This document shows positions 20,774-31,212 of a DNA stretch of 64,000 nucleotides, in pieces. The notes below the pieces were generated by a model, which was not told the origin of the DNA, searched no databases, and saw only the letters and a list, made by a program, of their open reading frames with translations. Where the stretch lies: NCBI GenBank assembly GCA_037367355.1, contig CM074696.1:1054001-1118000 (forward strand). Reading direction: 5' to 3'. Each line of letters opens with the position of its first letter. Position 1 is the first letter of the stretch. Position numbers and translations under genes: made by a program. This DNA comes from Neoscytalidium dimidiatum. Lineage: Eukaryota; Ascomycota; Dothideomycetes; Botryosphaeriales; Botryosphaeriaceae.

Positions 20774-22850
20774 GTCGGTTGCGCGTTGCAGTGTCTACGG
20801 TGCTCCTCGACGGGGGGCGAGAAGACTGACGGTGCTGTGCTGCGCTGTGATTAAGACGGAGGTCCGCTGGTGTCAAGAGCGCGGTGACGAGTGCTGCTTG
20901 GGCTTATCAGAATGCCAACGTGTAGTGGATGCACATCAAGGTGGTCGGCACGCCGATGAGGAGGTAAGGCGGGCGCGTGGTGGGCAAGGAGGGCGGCACA
21001 CTGATGGGAGGTTGCGTGCAGCGCAGCAACAGAAAACGCCTAGCCAACGCAGGAAAGGCCAGGGCTAAAAGGGCGGAAATACGTTGGCATTGACACCGCA
21101 ATTTGTACCTGCCTCTCACTCCAACTGTATGGTGCTGTCCGATATCAGAAGAAGGATACGCTCTTCTTTGGACCGGCTTTTCCACTCTTCGGATCCCGGG
21201 ACTGCCGCAAACTCCAGGATCAGGGCAGACCACGTGAATTCGGAGAGCGAACAACGGTAGATTGTGCGTCGCGGGTGTGTGATATTCCACTGTGTCAGGC
21301 CACGGTGAGGGAACCAGCAGAGCAAAGCCGGTGATATTAGCGACAGGCAAAATGGCTCCAGCGGTAAGGACTACAACTTGCCTTGCCTCACTCGGCCACG
21401 AGCTCTTCCAAATGCCAAGCACTTTGAATCTTCGCGAACGGACTTTTTGGTCGCGAGTTAAACGTCACTGACCCAACGTGGAGCGATTTTTGGGCCACGG
21501 CCATGACAGACCTTGGATAAGGCGGACCCGCGTGGTATGGTCGACACGGGCCCTGTACCACTCTTAAAAAGAAAGAAAGAGGGCCAGCTTGACTAGGCAT
21601 ATATATCTTTCGCCCAAAGGTGTACTGACTCGCCCAGCGGAGGGGCGCGTCGAGTCTTGTGGTGTACATGTAGCCTGCAGCCCGGGCGCTCGGGTCGCTC
21701 GCGGGGAAGAGGCCGCCGTTGTTGCCTGGCGTCGCGCAGATACGTCTCAAACAACGCCCTCTAGGCGGTGATGTTTGAGATCATGGCATAAATTCGGGCA
21801 TAAAACAATGGTCGTTTGTTTCGTGCTGTGTACGCGAAGCGTGGCGAAATGGGGAAGAGTCGCTGCCTTATTGCCTCATATGCAGCTTCAAATAGCCGCA
21901 GCCACCCAAGCATACTCATACTAACGTATTGAGACAATATTATGTTCTCTTGTAGCTTTTATTGCTCCACTAACGCAGAGCTATTTGGACACATGCGTTT
22001 GCTCGCAGATTATTGGACCGCGCCGTTGGTTGTTGGACGAACACATCTCGCTTTCCATCAATACCGCCTCAACGTTAGCCAGCTTCGTCATATCTCAAGC
22101 TGTAGTAAACTACACGCCTGCTCTTCCCTGCTGGATCATTTTTGTAATGCTCTAAATGCTGTCCTTGTATGATCCCATCCTGAATTTTGTTTTGCCAAAT
22201 GTCAAGGACGAAACCCTTATCCACTCTTCAGCCGCGTAAGGATGATGCGTTATTTGTCCGCCTCTTTGGTGAAATGATGAGCACCGCCTTCTCCGAATAT
22301 CACGGGCCTTCTAATTACTACCCTTCGATATAGATTGAGGGGCATAGAAGTGATAACTACATGAGATACTACTAACTTGGTTATTATAGGTCATCGTCCA
22401 AACAGAGAAATCACGCTTCACTAAGACACAATAGATGCATCACCGTATGATGTACACGATGGCTTGAGTTTCTCAAGTGTATCCTCATGAACATACTCAC
22501 ACATAAATCCAAACATCAGAGTTCACTGCCATTGGTATACCGTCAAATGATTTCTCAATCCATTAACCACGCTATTGAGGAATGATTTTCGCAGCCCATC
22601 CATATCCGTTCTCCTGTCCCAAGCAATGCTTTGTCAAGGACTGCAATAATAGTACACAAGAGGCACTCCATGAACCAGCTCAATCGAAATCCGTCCAGTA
22701 GTGAAAATTTTTTCCCGTGTTTAATCATCGTAAAGCTCGTATCGCATGAAACCCACGACGAAGTCCCGTACCTTTCGAGTCAACCGAAGGTCAGCCTCTC
22801 AATCTCATAGTGCACAAGCGTCCTTCCGGATGAGGAATGGTGATGTGCAT
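20774..22850. other. 2-kb stretch with no recognised gene
   Basis: This is the promoter of the Ser-rich gene and the 3' flank of the Ish1-repeat gene. Both strands carry frames up to about 170 codons (for example 21422-20907, minus), but their translations look random. The right half (21800-22740) is AT-richer with frequent stops. I find no gene I can defend. Confidence 0.5.
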
Positions 22851-24231
22851 TTACAACTCCTCCTTGACCTTGTCCTTAGCCTGTTGAGCAGCCTCAGAGG
22901 CCCTGTGCTTGGCAGCCGAAGCGCTCTCGTTTGCAGCATCGGTGGCGGCAGAAGCAGACTTCTTCGCGTCCTTGGATGCTTGAGAGGCGATGCTGTTAGC
23001 ACTTGAGGTAGCAGCCGCGGCTGCACTGGAGGCGCTAGCAGAGGCATCAGAGGCAGCGAGGCCGAGCTTGGACTTGATCCAGTCAATGTAATAGCCAGCG
23101 GCACCATAAGCCTGGTCAGCCTTCAGAGAAGCATCATCGGTGGCCTTGGCGTACTGGTTGCCGGCCTTGGAGGTAGCAGCACCGTAGGCACTGGTGACAG
23201 AGTGCTGGGCGTTATCACCGGTGAGCTTCGCACGATGCTTGCGAGCAAGGGCAATCAGTTCGTTGCGCTTAGAACCTTGCGGTACCTTGACACCATTCTT
23301 GTCGAGCCACTCCTTAATCTGGCTGTCGGACCAAGCATCGAGCAGGGCGTCAGTCAAGCTCTGCTGGGCCGAGGCGGCAGAGGCTGATGCAGACGACTGA
23401 GCTGCCTTCATGGAATCGGCAGCGAGGCGGGAGTTGCGACGAACGGACGCAATGAGCTTGTCACGCGTGCTGGGCTGGGGAGCGGGATAGCCACGTTCGT
23501 CCAACCAGGCCTTCAGTTCGGACTCAGACCAGGTTTCATAAAGCCAGTTGCCGGGATACGACACAGTCTCGCCGACTTTGTTGGCGGCAGTCTGGTAGTT
23601 CTCGCGAGCAGACTTAAGGAGGGTATCGCGAGTACGGGGCTGAGGGCTAGGGATGCCATGACGGTCAAGGAAAGCCTTCAACTGCGAGTCGGTCCAACTG
23701 CAAATGTGTCAGGTCAATTACGGTATGAGAGGCATTGAAATACTAACGTGTCAAAAATCCAGTCCCTGACACTGCCATAAGCATTGTTGGCCTGGTCCTC
23801 AGTGTCATACCAGTAAGCCTTGACTGAGGCCAGCAGGCTGTCCTTGCTCTGCTCAGTGCCCTTCTTCACCTCGTGACCCTTGGAGCCCAGGTAAGACTGG
23901 AGCTGCTGGGTATCCCAGCTGTTGTACGGCTGAACGACCCTAGAGTTCCAGTTCTCCTTGACGAGATTCTCCAGGTCCTTACGGTCCGCAGGAGTAGGGT
24001 AGGGAATGTCGTGGTCCGAGAGCCAGCGCTCGAGCTCCGTCTCGTGCCATTTGTTGTAGACTGTGCAAACGTTCAGCGGACTGAGCTCAGGGGAGCTTGC
24101 GAGCGTGGTGAAAGGCTTCAATCCAGGTGAATCAGCTGTGATGACGTACCTGCCTTGCCAAACCAGGTGCTGGCGACAGCTGTGTCGGCGGCCAAAGCCA
24201 CGACGAGGGCGGAGGCAAAATGGAACCTCAT
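22851..24231 (-). CDS. MSC1: Ish1/Msc1-type stress-response repeat protein with signal peptide
   Basis: Homologue of yeast Msc1 and fission-yeast Ish1, proteins of the ER or nuclear envelope linked to stress and meiotic recombination. Three exons give 413 aa exactly: 24231-24150, 24060-23748 and 23697-22851. Exon 1 encodes a signal peptide (MRFHFASALVVALAADTAVA). Five Ish1 repeats follow, each starting with Trp: WHETELERWL, WDTQQLQSYL, WTDSQLKAFLDRHG, WSESELKAWLDERG and WSDSQIKEWLDKNG. Most end with a Pro-rich turn and an R-(D/N)-x-L basic segment. The C-terminal 110 residues are Ala/Ser/Lys-rich (a helical repeat of the AxSAA kind) without an obvious membrane anchor. The short first exon was found from the splice sites GTACGT and CACAG. 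Confidence 0.92.
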
Positions 24232-24881
24232 GCTTTGGGCGTAGATCGGAGGATGGGCAGGCTTAAAGCTGAGAGGTAGTGGATAGATAGAGTTCAGGAT
24301 GAGGTTGTAGAGGAAGAGGTTTTGTTGTCGGGAGGGCGGAGGAACTTAAGCTTCCTTTGTGGGCGTGGTCTGACGCAATAGTTACCCGCTGCCTGCACCA
24401 GAGCTGCCGCACGGGCAATCGCCGATCAATGCGCCACACGGGGAAGTTGCCTGCCCCAGATTTCTGAGATGCTGAAAGCAAGCTTCTGCATCTACGCGCT
24501 GACATCACCACGTCACCCGCGGCTCCGTGCGATGAAGCCACAATCACGCACTGCGTTTGCCCACACTGCCTTGCTGCGTTGAAGCCGCACTCACGCACTC
24601 ACGCACTCTCGCTCCGCTCGCGCGTCGTGGCCAGCAGAGAAGGGCCTGCAGTACGCCCATGATTCATGTAGTGCGGGAGAAGATATCGCGGAGAAGTATG
24701 GTACAAAGTCGCCGTCATCATCAGCCACCCATCGTGAGAAATCCGCCAAGCCATGAAAGATCCACCTCCATGCCGATTATCGTCATCCCCATTTAACCAT
24801 TGCCGATCGCTCTGTCGTAGCTAGCGACAGCTGCACGGCCATGATCAGCTCAACGCTGGAGACGCAAATGTCAAGCAACGC
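24232..24881. other. Promoter of the Ish1-repeat gene
   Basis: 650 bp between tandem minus-strand genes. Contains short tandem ACTCACGC-like repeats (about 24590-24606). No gene seen. Confidence 0.55.
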
Positions 24882-25450
24882 TTAACGACCCTGGGTTCCT
24901 CCGTGACCTGTAGCAGAACCATTAACAGAAGCTCTTTGAAGCTCCCACAGCGCACAGGAGACTCACCCGACCAAAATCCAGGCGGCACCTTGTCCTTCTC
25001 CGCCTCCTCATTGCTGACCTTTGTTTCTGCCCTTTCAGCACGCTGCTCCATCTCTTGATTGTGCTGTCGAACCTCTGGGTCTTCTTCCGACGGCGGGTTC
25101 ACGTTGAGGATCTTGGGCTCCGCACCTTTGACTGAGCGACTGTTCTGCTGCTGCGACTGCGAAGACGACGGCGTCGATTCTTTCTCGCCACCTTTGTTCT
25201 GGCTCTTGGATGCCGTAGCATCAGTTCCCTTGCCAACATCTGGGGGAGGAGGTCCTGGGTGTTCGAGGTCTCTGCTTTTGGCTGGAGCCTGCTTTTGTGG
25301 ATTCTCGCCGACGGGATCGCCTTTTCCATCACCGTAGCCGGAATGCGCGGATCGCTCGTAAGTATTAACCGTTGGCAAAGCTGGTCGGGGCAGGGCCGGC
25401 CGCAGCAGAGCCCTGGTTCTGAGGAACGAAGAAGGTCTGAGGAACGACAT
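24882..25450 (-). CDS. Hypothetical small, probably mitochondrial protein
   Basis: Two exons (25450-24967 and 24907-24882) give 169 aa exactly. The N-terminus MSFLRPSSFLRTRALLRPAL is Arg/Leu/Ser-rich with no acidic residue, as in a mitochondrial presequence. The body is low complexity: SAHSGYGDGKGDP, then a Pro-rich EHPGPPPPDVGKG, Ser/Gln-rich stretches, and a charged helix (EMEQRAERAETKVSNEEAEK) ahead of a conserved-looking VPPGFWSG. The last exon is only 26 nt and ends GTQGR. I believe related hypothetical proteins occur across Pezizomycotina, but no function is known to me. An upstream in-frame ATG at 25525 would spoil the presequence, so I prefer 25450. Confidence 0.75.
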
Positions 25451-27310
25451 CTGTGATGGCTTTGAAGATTCGTGAGCGAGCGCGGGCGAGTCAAGGGATT
25501 CAAGAGTTTTGTAGCTTATGTTCATACGCTAATGTAGCTTGTAGAGGCCGGCTGTAAGGAAGAATGGCGAGCTGAATATAACCCCCCGTGACGTCATAAC
25601 GACATTATGGATCTGCACCAACGTGCATGGGTAAGCTCCACCAGTACCACAGACGTGAGCCAATACACGAAGCACTGAAGTCCCTCGCACTTGTAAGTAT
25701 CGTGATAGCTATTTCCTAGACTGAAGGCTTTGCGCGCCTGATTTTAGCAGGTGAAACAGGCAGTAATGAGCCTTCACAATGACTCCCATATCATGGCTGA
25801 TAGCGCAAGGCACTGTGAACCTCCGCAAGTGATAGCCCACAATTGGATTTCAGACAGCTCTGGGCGCAAATATTACTGATGTTGTTGAATTATTATTGTC
25901 TGGACAATAGGATGTTCGTATGGTTGCGGGCTGCAATTAATCTTCAAATCATATGGCACAAGTCTCTCGGTAGCGAGCAAGAGGGAAAAAGAAAGATATC
26001 CTGACTTATTACAGATCACAGTGAAATCTATTACAGTTTCAAATCAATGGTGGGGGCTTAAGCCAGAGAGGTGATGTACTTGATGCAGGATCCAGAATGA
26101 GTCAAATCGCCACTCCTCATTCGGTAATCAGAGAAAATAGCATACTTGTAAAAATTGGGGTATAGGCACTTGCGACACAAGTCGGCTGGATAAACGCTCT
26201 CTCAGTTACCAGCTCTAGCCTTATTGTTTTGACGTGTCTCTATCGGAGATGTGCGTTAAAATGCTATGTTCGAATTTGTAATATAGCTTATTAGGCATTT
26301 TTCAGAAGGGTGAATCGTGTTTCCTTCTCAAAATATGAATAATAGGAAAATGGTCACTATTGCATTACTGAGAGTTAAGGTTTCTGCAAATGCGCTCGGT
26401 AAGACCGAAGAAAGAGGGTGAAATTGGTAACGATACTCCATTGGCTAAATATTGCAAGACAGATATAAAGCTTGAATCACAGCAGATGCTTAAAGTGGCA
26501 GTAAGACCGAGAGAAGGAATTGATTGAATGCTGTTGCAGGCGGAGCAATGCGCGTGTCAGTATACTCGCTCAAGGCAGCGATTATAATCCTAAGTCCATT
26601 GCGCACGCGCCGGGCGCGAATGCCACCAGACCTTTTGTACACAATTATCCGGAGGACTGCTCCCAGTACTTCCAATTGTGGACTCATGCAAATCGCACAA
26701 ATACCCCGCTATATAAAGAGCCCATTTCCAAAGCTGCATGTATCAGGGATATGGTTGAGAAACCTGGCTGATGATTAGAATACAGATTGAATATTTCTCC
26801 GTATGAAATCGGAAGAGAACCTTATAGAAAACGTAAGCGAGCCTAAGATTGTGCATCTAGCGTTCTGTCTAAAGATTCGGGTTCCTGGTCGGTCCACTGG
26901 ACATCCTCTCTAATTCAGCCCATGCAACTTGAGCGCAACGAATGTAACCGATAGGCAATTTGAACAGTCGTTTTGGCGCAGATGTTGTGGTCTACATCGA
27001 GCATTTACATCCAGATGGCTGCTTCAAGTGCCCTCGGGGGGCGCAGGCGATTCGAGCGGCTCGTGCCGCATCTGCAAGTCATCTAACACTCGGGCCACCA
27101 GTCGCCGCCCCGACCGATGCAGTTAGACTTTGACGCGCCTTCGTAAAAGACGCGTCCCGCTGATCGCTCTTCCTACTACTTCTTCTTCATCAATTCATCC
27201 ACCAACTACGTGTTTCATCAGCGCCCGGCAACGAATTAAGCTACACATCCCTCCACGTGCCATTTGGCCTGCTCCCCCTTGGCCTGGTCTGTCTCTTCTA
27301 TTCTCCCATA
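25451..27310. other. 1.9-kb intergenic stretch, AT-richer than its surroundings
   Basis: Lies between two genes transcribed away from each other. From about 25600 to 26900 stops are dense on all frames. A TATATAAAG motif at 26710-26718 has no coding sequence I can attach to it; the first downstream ATG opens only six codons. No gene seen. Confidence 0.55.
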
Positions 27311-29272
27311 ATGAGCGCGTACGACGCGCCTTTCGAGGACGCGACCCGAGAAGCGCGTTACCGCGATGCGGCAGAAAGTTTTCGCCGTCGCACAGGCCGA
27401 TTCCTCTCCCGAAAGATCTGGGAATACGTCGATTCAACCGTTCCCCAATCCGCACCTCCCGAATCTCAACTTCGTCGCTCAGATATCGAGTCTGTGGGAG
27501 GGTCACAAGAATCAGACGAGCCCCGATTTGGCTATCAAGAGGCAGGGAACGAGTATCTGGACGAACATCACGATCCAGGCGATGATGAAACCCTGGAAGG
27601 ATCCGACGACTTCAGCAAAATGATGATAGAGGAAGAGCGAACATCGCTACCTCGCCGCTATCAGTGGTCGTACTCCGCCGACGATGATCGAAGGTGGCGA
27701 GAGTACGAACGCGGCAACCATCATGCCTTTTCCGCTCCCCTTCCGCCTGGCCATCCCCTTCGCGGACGAGGTCTGGGATCCTTCTCCAGCAGCGGCTCGG
27801 ATCCTATCAATGAACAACTCCGTTCAGAGAAAGCGCTTGAGGGTAACACGCTCTTCACCAAGAAGCTCCACCGTCGGCCATGGTGGGAGCTTTATCGTGA
27901 TCCGAAGTTTCACCCGCAGACGACTTGGGTCGTGCCGCCCGAGGACCGCAGAGAGCGTGCTGAACAAGAGCAGCAAGCACAGCCTCAGCAACAAGTCCAC
28001 CGATCTTCACCTATTCCCCGAAAGTTTCAATCGCCCCTATCCACGCAGCAGGAGCCGAAAGCGTTTCCATCCGTGCAGCAAGAGTCCAGGTCGTCTCTTA
28101 CTCAACAACAAAAGGCCAAACCATTACCATCTACTCAGCAAGAAGTAAATCCACTGCTATCAGTTCAGCAAGAAGATGTACCGTCTACACCTCCTCAACA
28201 AGCAGCGAAAGGGCGACCTGAAACACTTTCAGACTTGGACAAGGAAGCTCTTCAACTTCGCAAACAATGGGAAGAATCGCTTGAAGAGATACGCTCTCCA
28301 GAACTGAGAGAGACATTTAGACGCATGTCGCCCAAGGGTTTTGCCAATGACGTTTTAAAGCGGGAGCAGGAGATTCGAGATTGGGAAGAAAGCCAAAAAA
28401 ATTCGCCCACGAATAATGAATTTGACTGGAACTTGACGAATAGTCCAGAACCTGTCATGGCTTCCACTCCAGCATACACGCCCCGCCGTCGCACTTTCAC
28501 ACTTGAGGAAGAAGCAAGGGCCAAGGCAAGAATTGACAAGATGTGCGAAGAGGCTTCGGCAGAGTATGATAGACAGAAAGTAAGGTCCAGATCCGCGTCC
28601 CTTTCTAGCACCAATAGCAACAATTCGACCTCTACTGGGTCGTCTCGCAAATCCGTCTTCGATTATCAACCCGGCGAACTCACTGGATATGAACCAACCC
28701 CTGACTACGACCCACAACGCGAGGTCATGTGCGCTCTCAGCCGCATTTTGCTTAAGAAAGAAGAGAAAAAAAAACAAGCAGAAACCAAGAGCAAGCCTGT
28801 AAAACAGCAGCAATCAGAAGAGAGACAGCAGGAAATAAAACAACTGCGGACCATGAGCACCCGCCTTCATGCTGCCAGTCGAAGCATCCGAGACGCATAC
28901 AACAACGCGAAGCAGCTTGTCCATTCAGTGGATACAGCGAGACCTGCAGCTAAACCCTGCCAACACTGTGGCCATGTTAGTCAATCATCACTTTCAATGA
29001 TCTGGACTGGAATCAAAGGACTCTTCATGTCGCCGAATAGTGATCGAAATCAGCTTACCTGGTTTGGTCTCGTCTCTCTTCTTTTCTTTTTATGGTACAT
29101 TACGGAGATAGCGATCTCCGAGTACTTTGGCAACGTTAATTATGCTACGACCATGCATGGCTACGGCGTTCATCCTGATTTACCAAGATACCCCTTTGCG
29201 ATTATGACGATGCTCTCATGGATACCACCATTCAGCTGGATTCGGCCTCTGCTTTCCTCTTTGAAGTTCTGA
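27311..29272 (+). CDS. Hypothetical protein with decapeptide QQ repeats and a C-terminal membrane segment
   Basis: Unbroken 653-codon frame; the ATG at 27311 (MSAYDAPFEDATREARYRDA) is preferred over an in-frame ATG at 27257. No family recognised. Residues 244-293 are five imperfect copies of a decapeptide with the core (S/T)xQQ(E/K/Q). A charged region (about 305-400) is predicted-helix-like. Then come TPRRRTFTLEEEARAKARIDK and a second coiled-coil-like charged stretch. One CQHCGH motif lies near residue 557. A single strongly hydrophobic segment near residue 595 (WFGLVSLLFFLWYITEIAI) is followed by about 45 residues, so this may be a tail-region-anchored membrane protein. The stop TGA lies within a degenerate tandem repeat that continues downstream in the same frame. 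Confidence 0.75.
   Translation: MSAYDAPFEDATREARYRDAAESFRRRTGRFLSRKIWEYVDSTVPQSAPPESQLRRSDIESVGGSQESDEPRFGYQEAGNEYLDEHHDPGDDETLEGSDDFSKMMIEEERTSLPRRYQWSYSADDDRRWREYERGNHHAFSAPLPPGHPLRGRGLGSFSSSGSDPINEQLRSEKALEGNTLFTKKLHRRPWWELYRDPKFHPQTTWVVPPEDRRERAEQEQQAQPQQQVHRSSPIPRKFQSPLSTQQEPKAFPSVQQESRSSLTQQQKAKPLPSTQQEVNPLLSVQQEDVPSTPPQQAAKGRPETLSDLDKEALQLRKQWEESLEEIRSPELRETFRRMSPKGFANDVLKREQEIRDWEESQKNSPTNNEFDWNLTNSPEPVMASTPAYTPRRRTFTLEEEARAKARIDKMCEEASAEYDRQKVRSRSASLSSTNSNNSTSTGSSRKSVFDYQPGELTGYEPTPDYDPQREVMCALSRILLKKEEKKKQAETKSKPVKQQQSEERQQEIKQLRTMSTRLHAASRSIRDAYNNAKQLVHSVDTARPAAKPCQHCGHVSQSSLSMIWTGIKGLFMSPNSDRNQLTWFGLVSLLFFLWYITEIAISEYFGNVNYATTMHGYGVHPDLPRYPFAIMTMLSWIPPFSWIRPLLSSLKF
28040..28219 (+). 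repeat. 30-bp coding minisatellite (decapeptide repeat)
   Basis: Five consecutive 30-nt units plus a decayed sixth inside the Q-repeat protein. Residues at positions 1-5 of each unit read STQQE, SVQQE, TQQQK, STQQE, SVQQE, and then PPQQA. Nucleotide identity is only moderate, so the array is old or under selection at the protein level. Confidence 0.8.
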
Positions 29273-29460
29273 CGATTCTCCTTCGGATACCCTAGTTCCG
29301 CTTCGTTTGGTCTGTTTATACTTTTCGCGATCCTCACGATTCTTTACGGATACCCTGATTCAGCTGTGTCTGATCTGTTTCTCTCTTTGCAAATACGGCG
29401 ATTCTCTCACGGATACCTTCATTCAACAGGTTTTGGTCTTTCGTCCTCTTGGTAGCAAAA
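29206..29460 (+). repeat. About 64-bp imperfect tandem repeat, four copies, spanning a stop codon
   Basis: Units start at about 29206, 29271, 29335 and 29398 (65, 64, 63 and about 63 bp). Each begins with a form of GACGATTCTC, then GGATACC about 13 bp in, then (A/G)TTCA or similar. The first unit encodes the last 21 residues of the Q-repeat protein; its stop TGA closes unit 1. The same frame is then open for 60 codons (29273-29452) up to a TAG at 29453. Confidence 0.8.
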
Positions 29461-29931
29461 GTTATGTTATGGAGGCGGTGTTTTCTGATTTTCGGAGTTA
29501 CGGATCAAGGAATTAGCGTTGTGCTGCTAGAGCTTTACGAGCTCTACAACTGTTTGGATGGTTGCTCTGTTTTCTTGGAGGAATGATCTTTCCTGTCCCT
29601 TGGGCTTGAACTTTGACTCCCCCGTAGGGGTTGAGTTGGTTCGCCGTCAGGCAATCCGGATCAGTTTTTGTCGACGATTATGGGAATTACGCTTGCCCTT
29701 TGGGCTTGAACTTTGACTCCCTCTAAGTGTTGAGTTGGTTCGCCGCCAGGGAATGAATATATTTATCTGACTAACCTTCGCGTAGTCGCAACGGCAGGTG
29801 GTGATATGCCTGAGTAAATACATCGGACTTTGGATGTGAACGCTCTGCTTCCTCTTAGTTATCAAAGTTCAGACTAATATAGAGGCTATTCGAGGTACAT
29901 CCATGCGTCGCATGAGTTTGGTAAACCGTTC
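29273..29931. other. 3' flank with decayed repeats
   Basis: 659 bp between converging genes. Holds the rest of the 64-bp array and a separate pair of direct repeats at 29597-29751. No independent gene seen. Confidence 0.65.
29597..29751 (+). repeat. Pair of about 55-bp imperfect direct repeats
   Basis: Copy A is 29597-29651 and copy B 29696-29751, 99 bp apart start to start. Both share CTTGAACTTTGACTCC and GTTGAGTTGGTTCGCCG separated by a diverged 7-8 bp spacer. They lie between the 64-bp array and the DUF3445 gene. They could be the remains of a longer tandem or of a mobile sequence. Confidence 0.8.
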
Positions 29932-31212
29932 TTATCGCCTCAAATACGCCTTCACTGCCTCTCCCCAAATGACCTGCCTCTTGTAGAATGCCATGCGCGG
30001 AACGCTACCCGCGGCTAGACCATCCACAGCCTGTGCCAACGCCTCTCCATTTCCCTCTTCCTTAATCTGCCTCAACGGATACTGATACGTCTTAAAAGCA
30101 AACACCAAACAGTCGTCGTTCTCCGGCAAGCGATGGAGCGTCTGCCTCTCGCAGCGCATGACCGTCCTCTCAACATCGAGCTCGCCCTCGGCCAAGGGCT
30201 TCGGCTCCTCGCCCTCGTACAGGTGGTTGCCACCGAGGGAGAACAGGTTGGTGTTGGTGGTGATGCTCCAGTTGTGCCGCTTGACGATCTTGCCGACGGG
30301 CAGCGCCGCGAAGAAGCGGTCCATCGACCTCTCGATCTTGGCGGCGTACCCGGGCACCGGCGTGTGGATGTCGGCCAGCTTGAGGTTGAGCTTCGCCAGC
30401 GTGTCGAAGCCCGACGGGAAGCAGTTGACGAAGCCCTCCAGCCGGTACTTGCCCTCGTCCGCGGGGTCCGGAGAGGGGCGCAGGAGGAGGAACTCGTCGT
30501 CCACGTGGCTGCCGATGGTGCCGAGCGCAGCTACGGGGTCGGCCGGGGGTTGGAGCGGGATAGTCTCGTCGGTAGCGAGGTTCCGGAGGCGGGTGTGGCC
30601 GGTGCCGGGCTGGAGTTCATGCTTGAAGACGGTGGGGAAGCGGCGCGGGAGGTACACGGCCGTCAGCCAGCGGTAGAGCTCGTGGACGGCCGGCTTGATG
30701 TTGGGGTTCGCTGCGACGACGTGGGCGCCTTGATCTTTGATCAGCCGGCGGCGGATGACGAGGCGGTCGAGGTACGTGGAATCCATCTCGACGAGTTCGG
30801 ACAGTGTTGTGTTCTCGAGCGCTGGCGGAAGTTAACATATGGATGACCCCTTTACCACAACTGGTAGATATTCCCTCACCCATGGTCAAGTGGTATTTCG
30901 GCTTGAATGGCCTCAGCTGTAGAGGCTTCGTCTCACGCCAGTTGAAGTCCTTGAGAGGAGTGATCGAGTAATATGCGTCCTTTTTCGGCTGCTCCTTGGG
31001 CTTTTCATTTGGAGATATTACGTTCGGCTCCGATTTCTGGCTTGAAATTAGTTTCTAGAGATGTGATCTGAGGCGATTAGGGGGTGGTTCTGCAGAGGGG
31101 AAAGAACCTGTGCCTTTGAGGTCTTGAGAGATAAGATACCATATCTAATCACGATTGCGATGCAGAGAACGCTGGCAAGGAAAGGCAGATGGGAGAGGTC
31201 CAACGACAACAT
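29932..31212 (-). CDS. DUF3445 / haem-dependent oxidative N-demethylase family protein, membrane-anchored
   Basis: Member of the DUF3445 family, whose bacterial prototype is a haem-dependent oxidative N-demethylase; the fungal substrate is unknown. Three exons give 383 aa: 31212-31108, 31036-30880 and 30821-29932. Exon 1 encodes a hydrophobic segment (about residues 10-27, FLASVLCIAIVIRYGILS), probably an N-terminal anchor. Exon 2 is a Lys/Pro-rich linker leading to DFNWRETKPLQLRPFKPKY, the family's proline-rich entry motif. Exon 3 has YLDRLVIRRRLI, a domain core ending RLEGFVNCFPSGFD, and RHNWSITTNTNLF near the end. The start at 31212 rather than 31245 is a judgement. Intron 1 (31107-31037) is less certain because its donor is GTTCTT. 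Confidence 0.85.

Noticed and set aside
20907..21422. 171-codon minus-strand frame with a hydrophobic-looking end (LLIGVPTTLMCIHYTLAF)
   Set aside because: The body is rich in unlikely Pro/His/Cys runs; I tried splice joins to make a small membrane protein and none was convincing.
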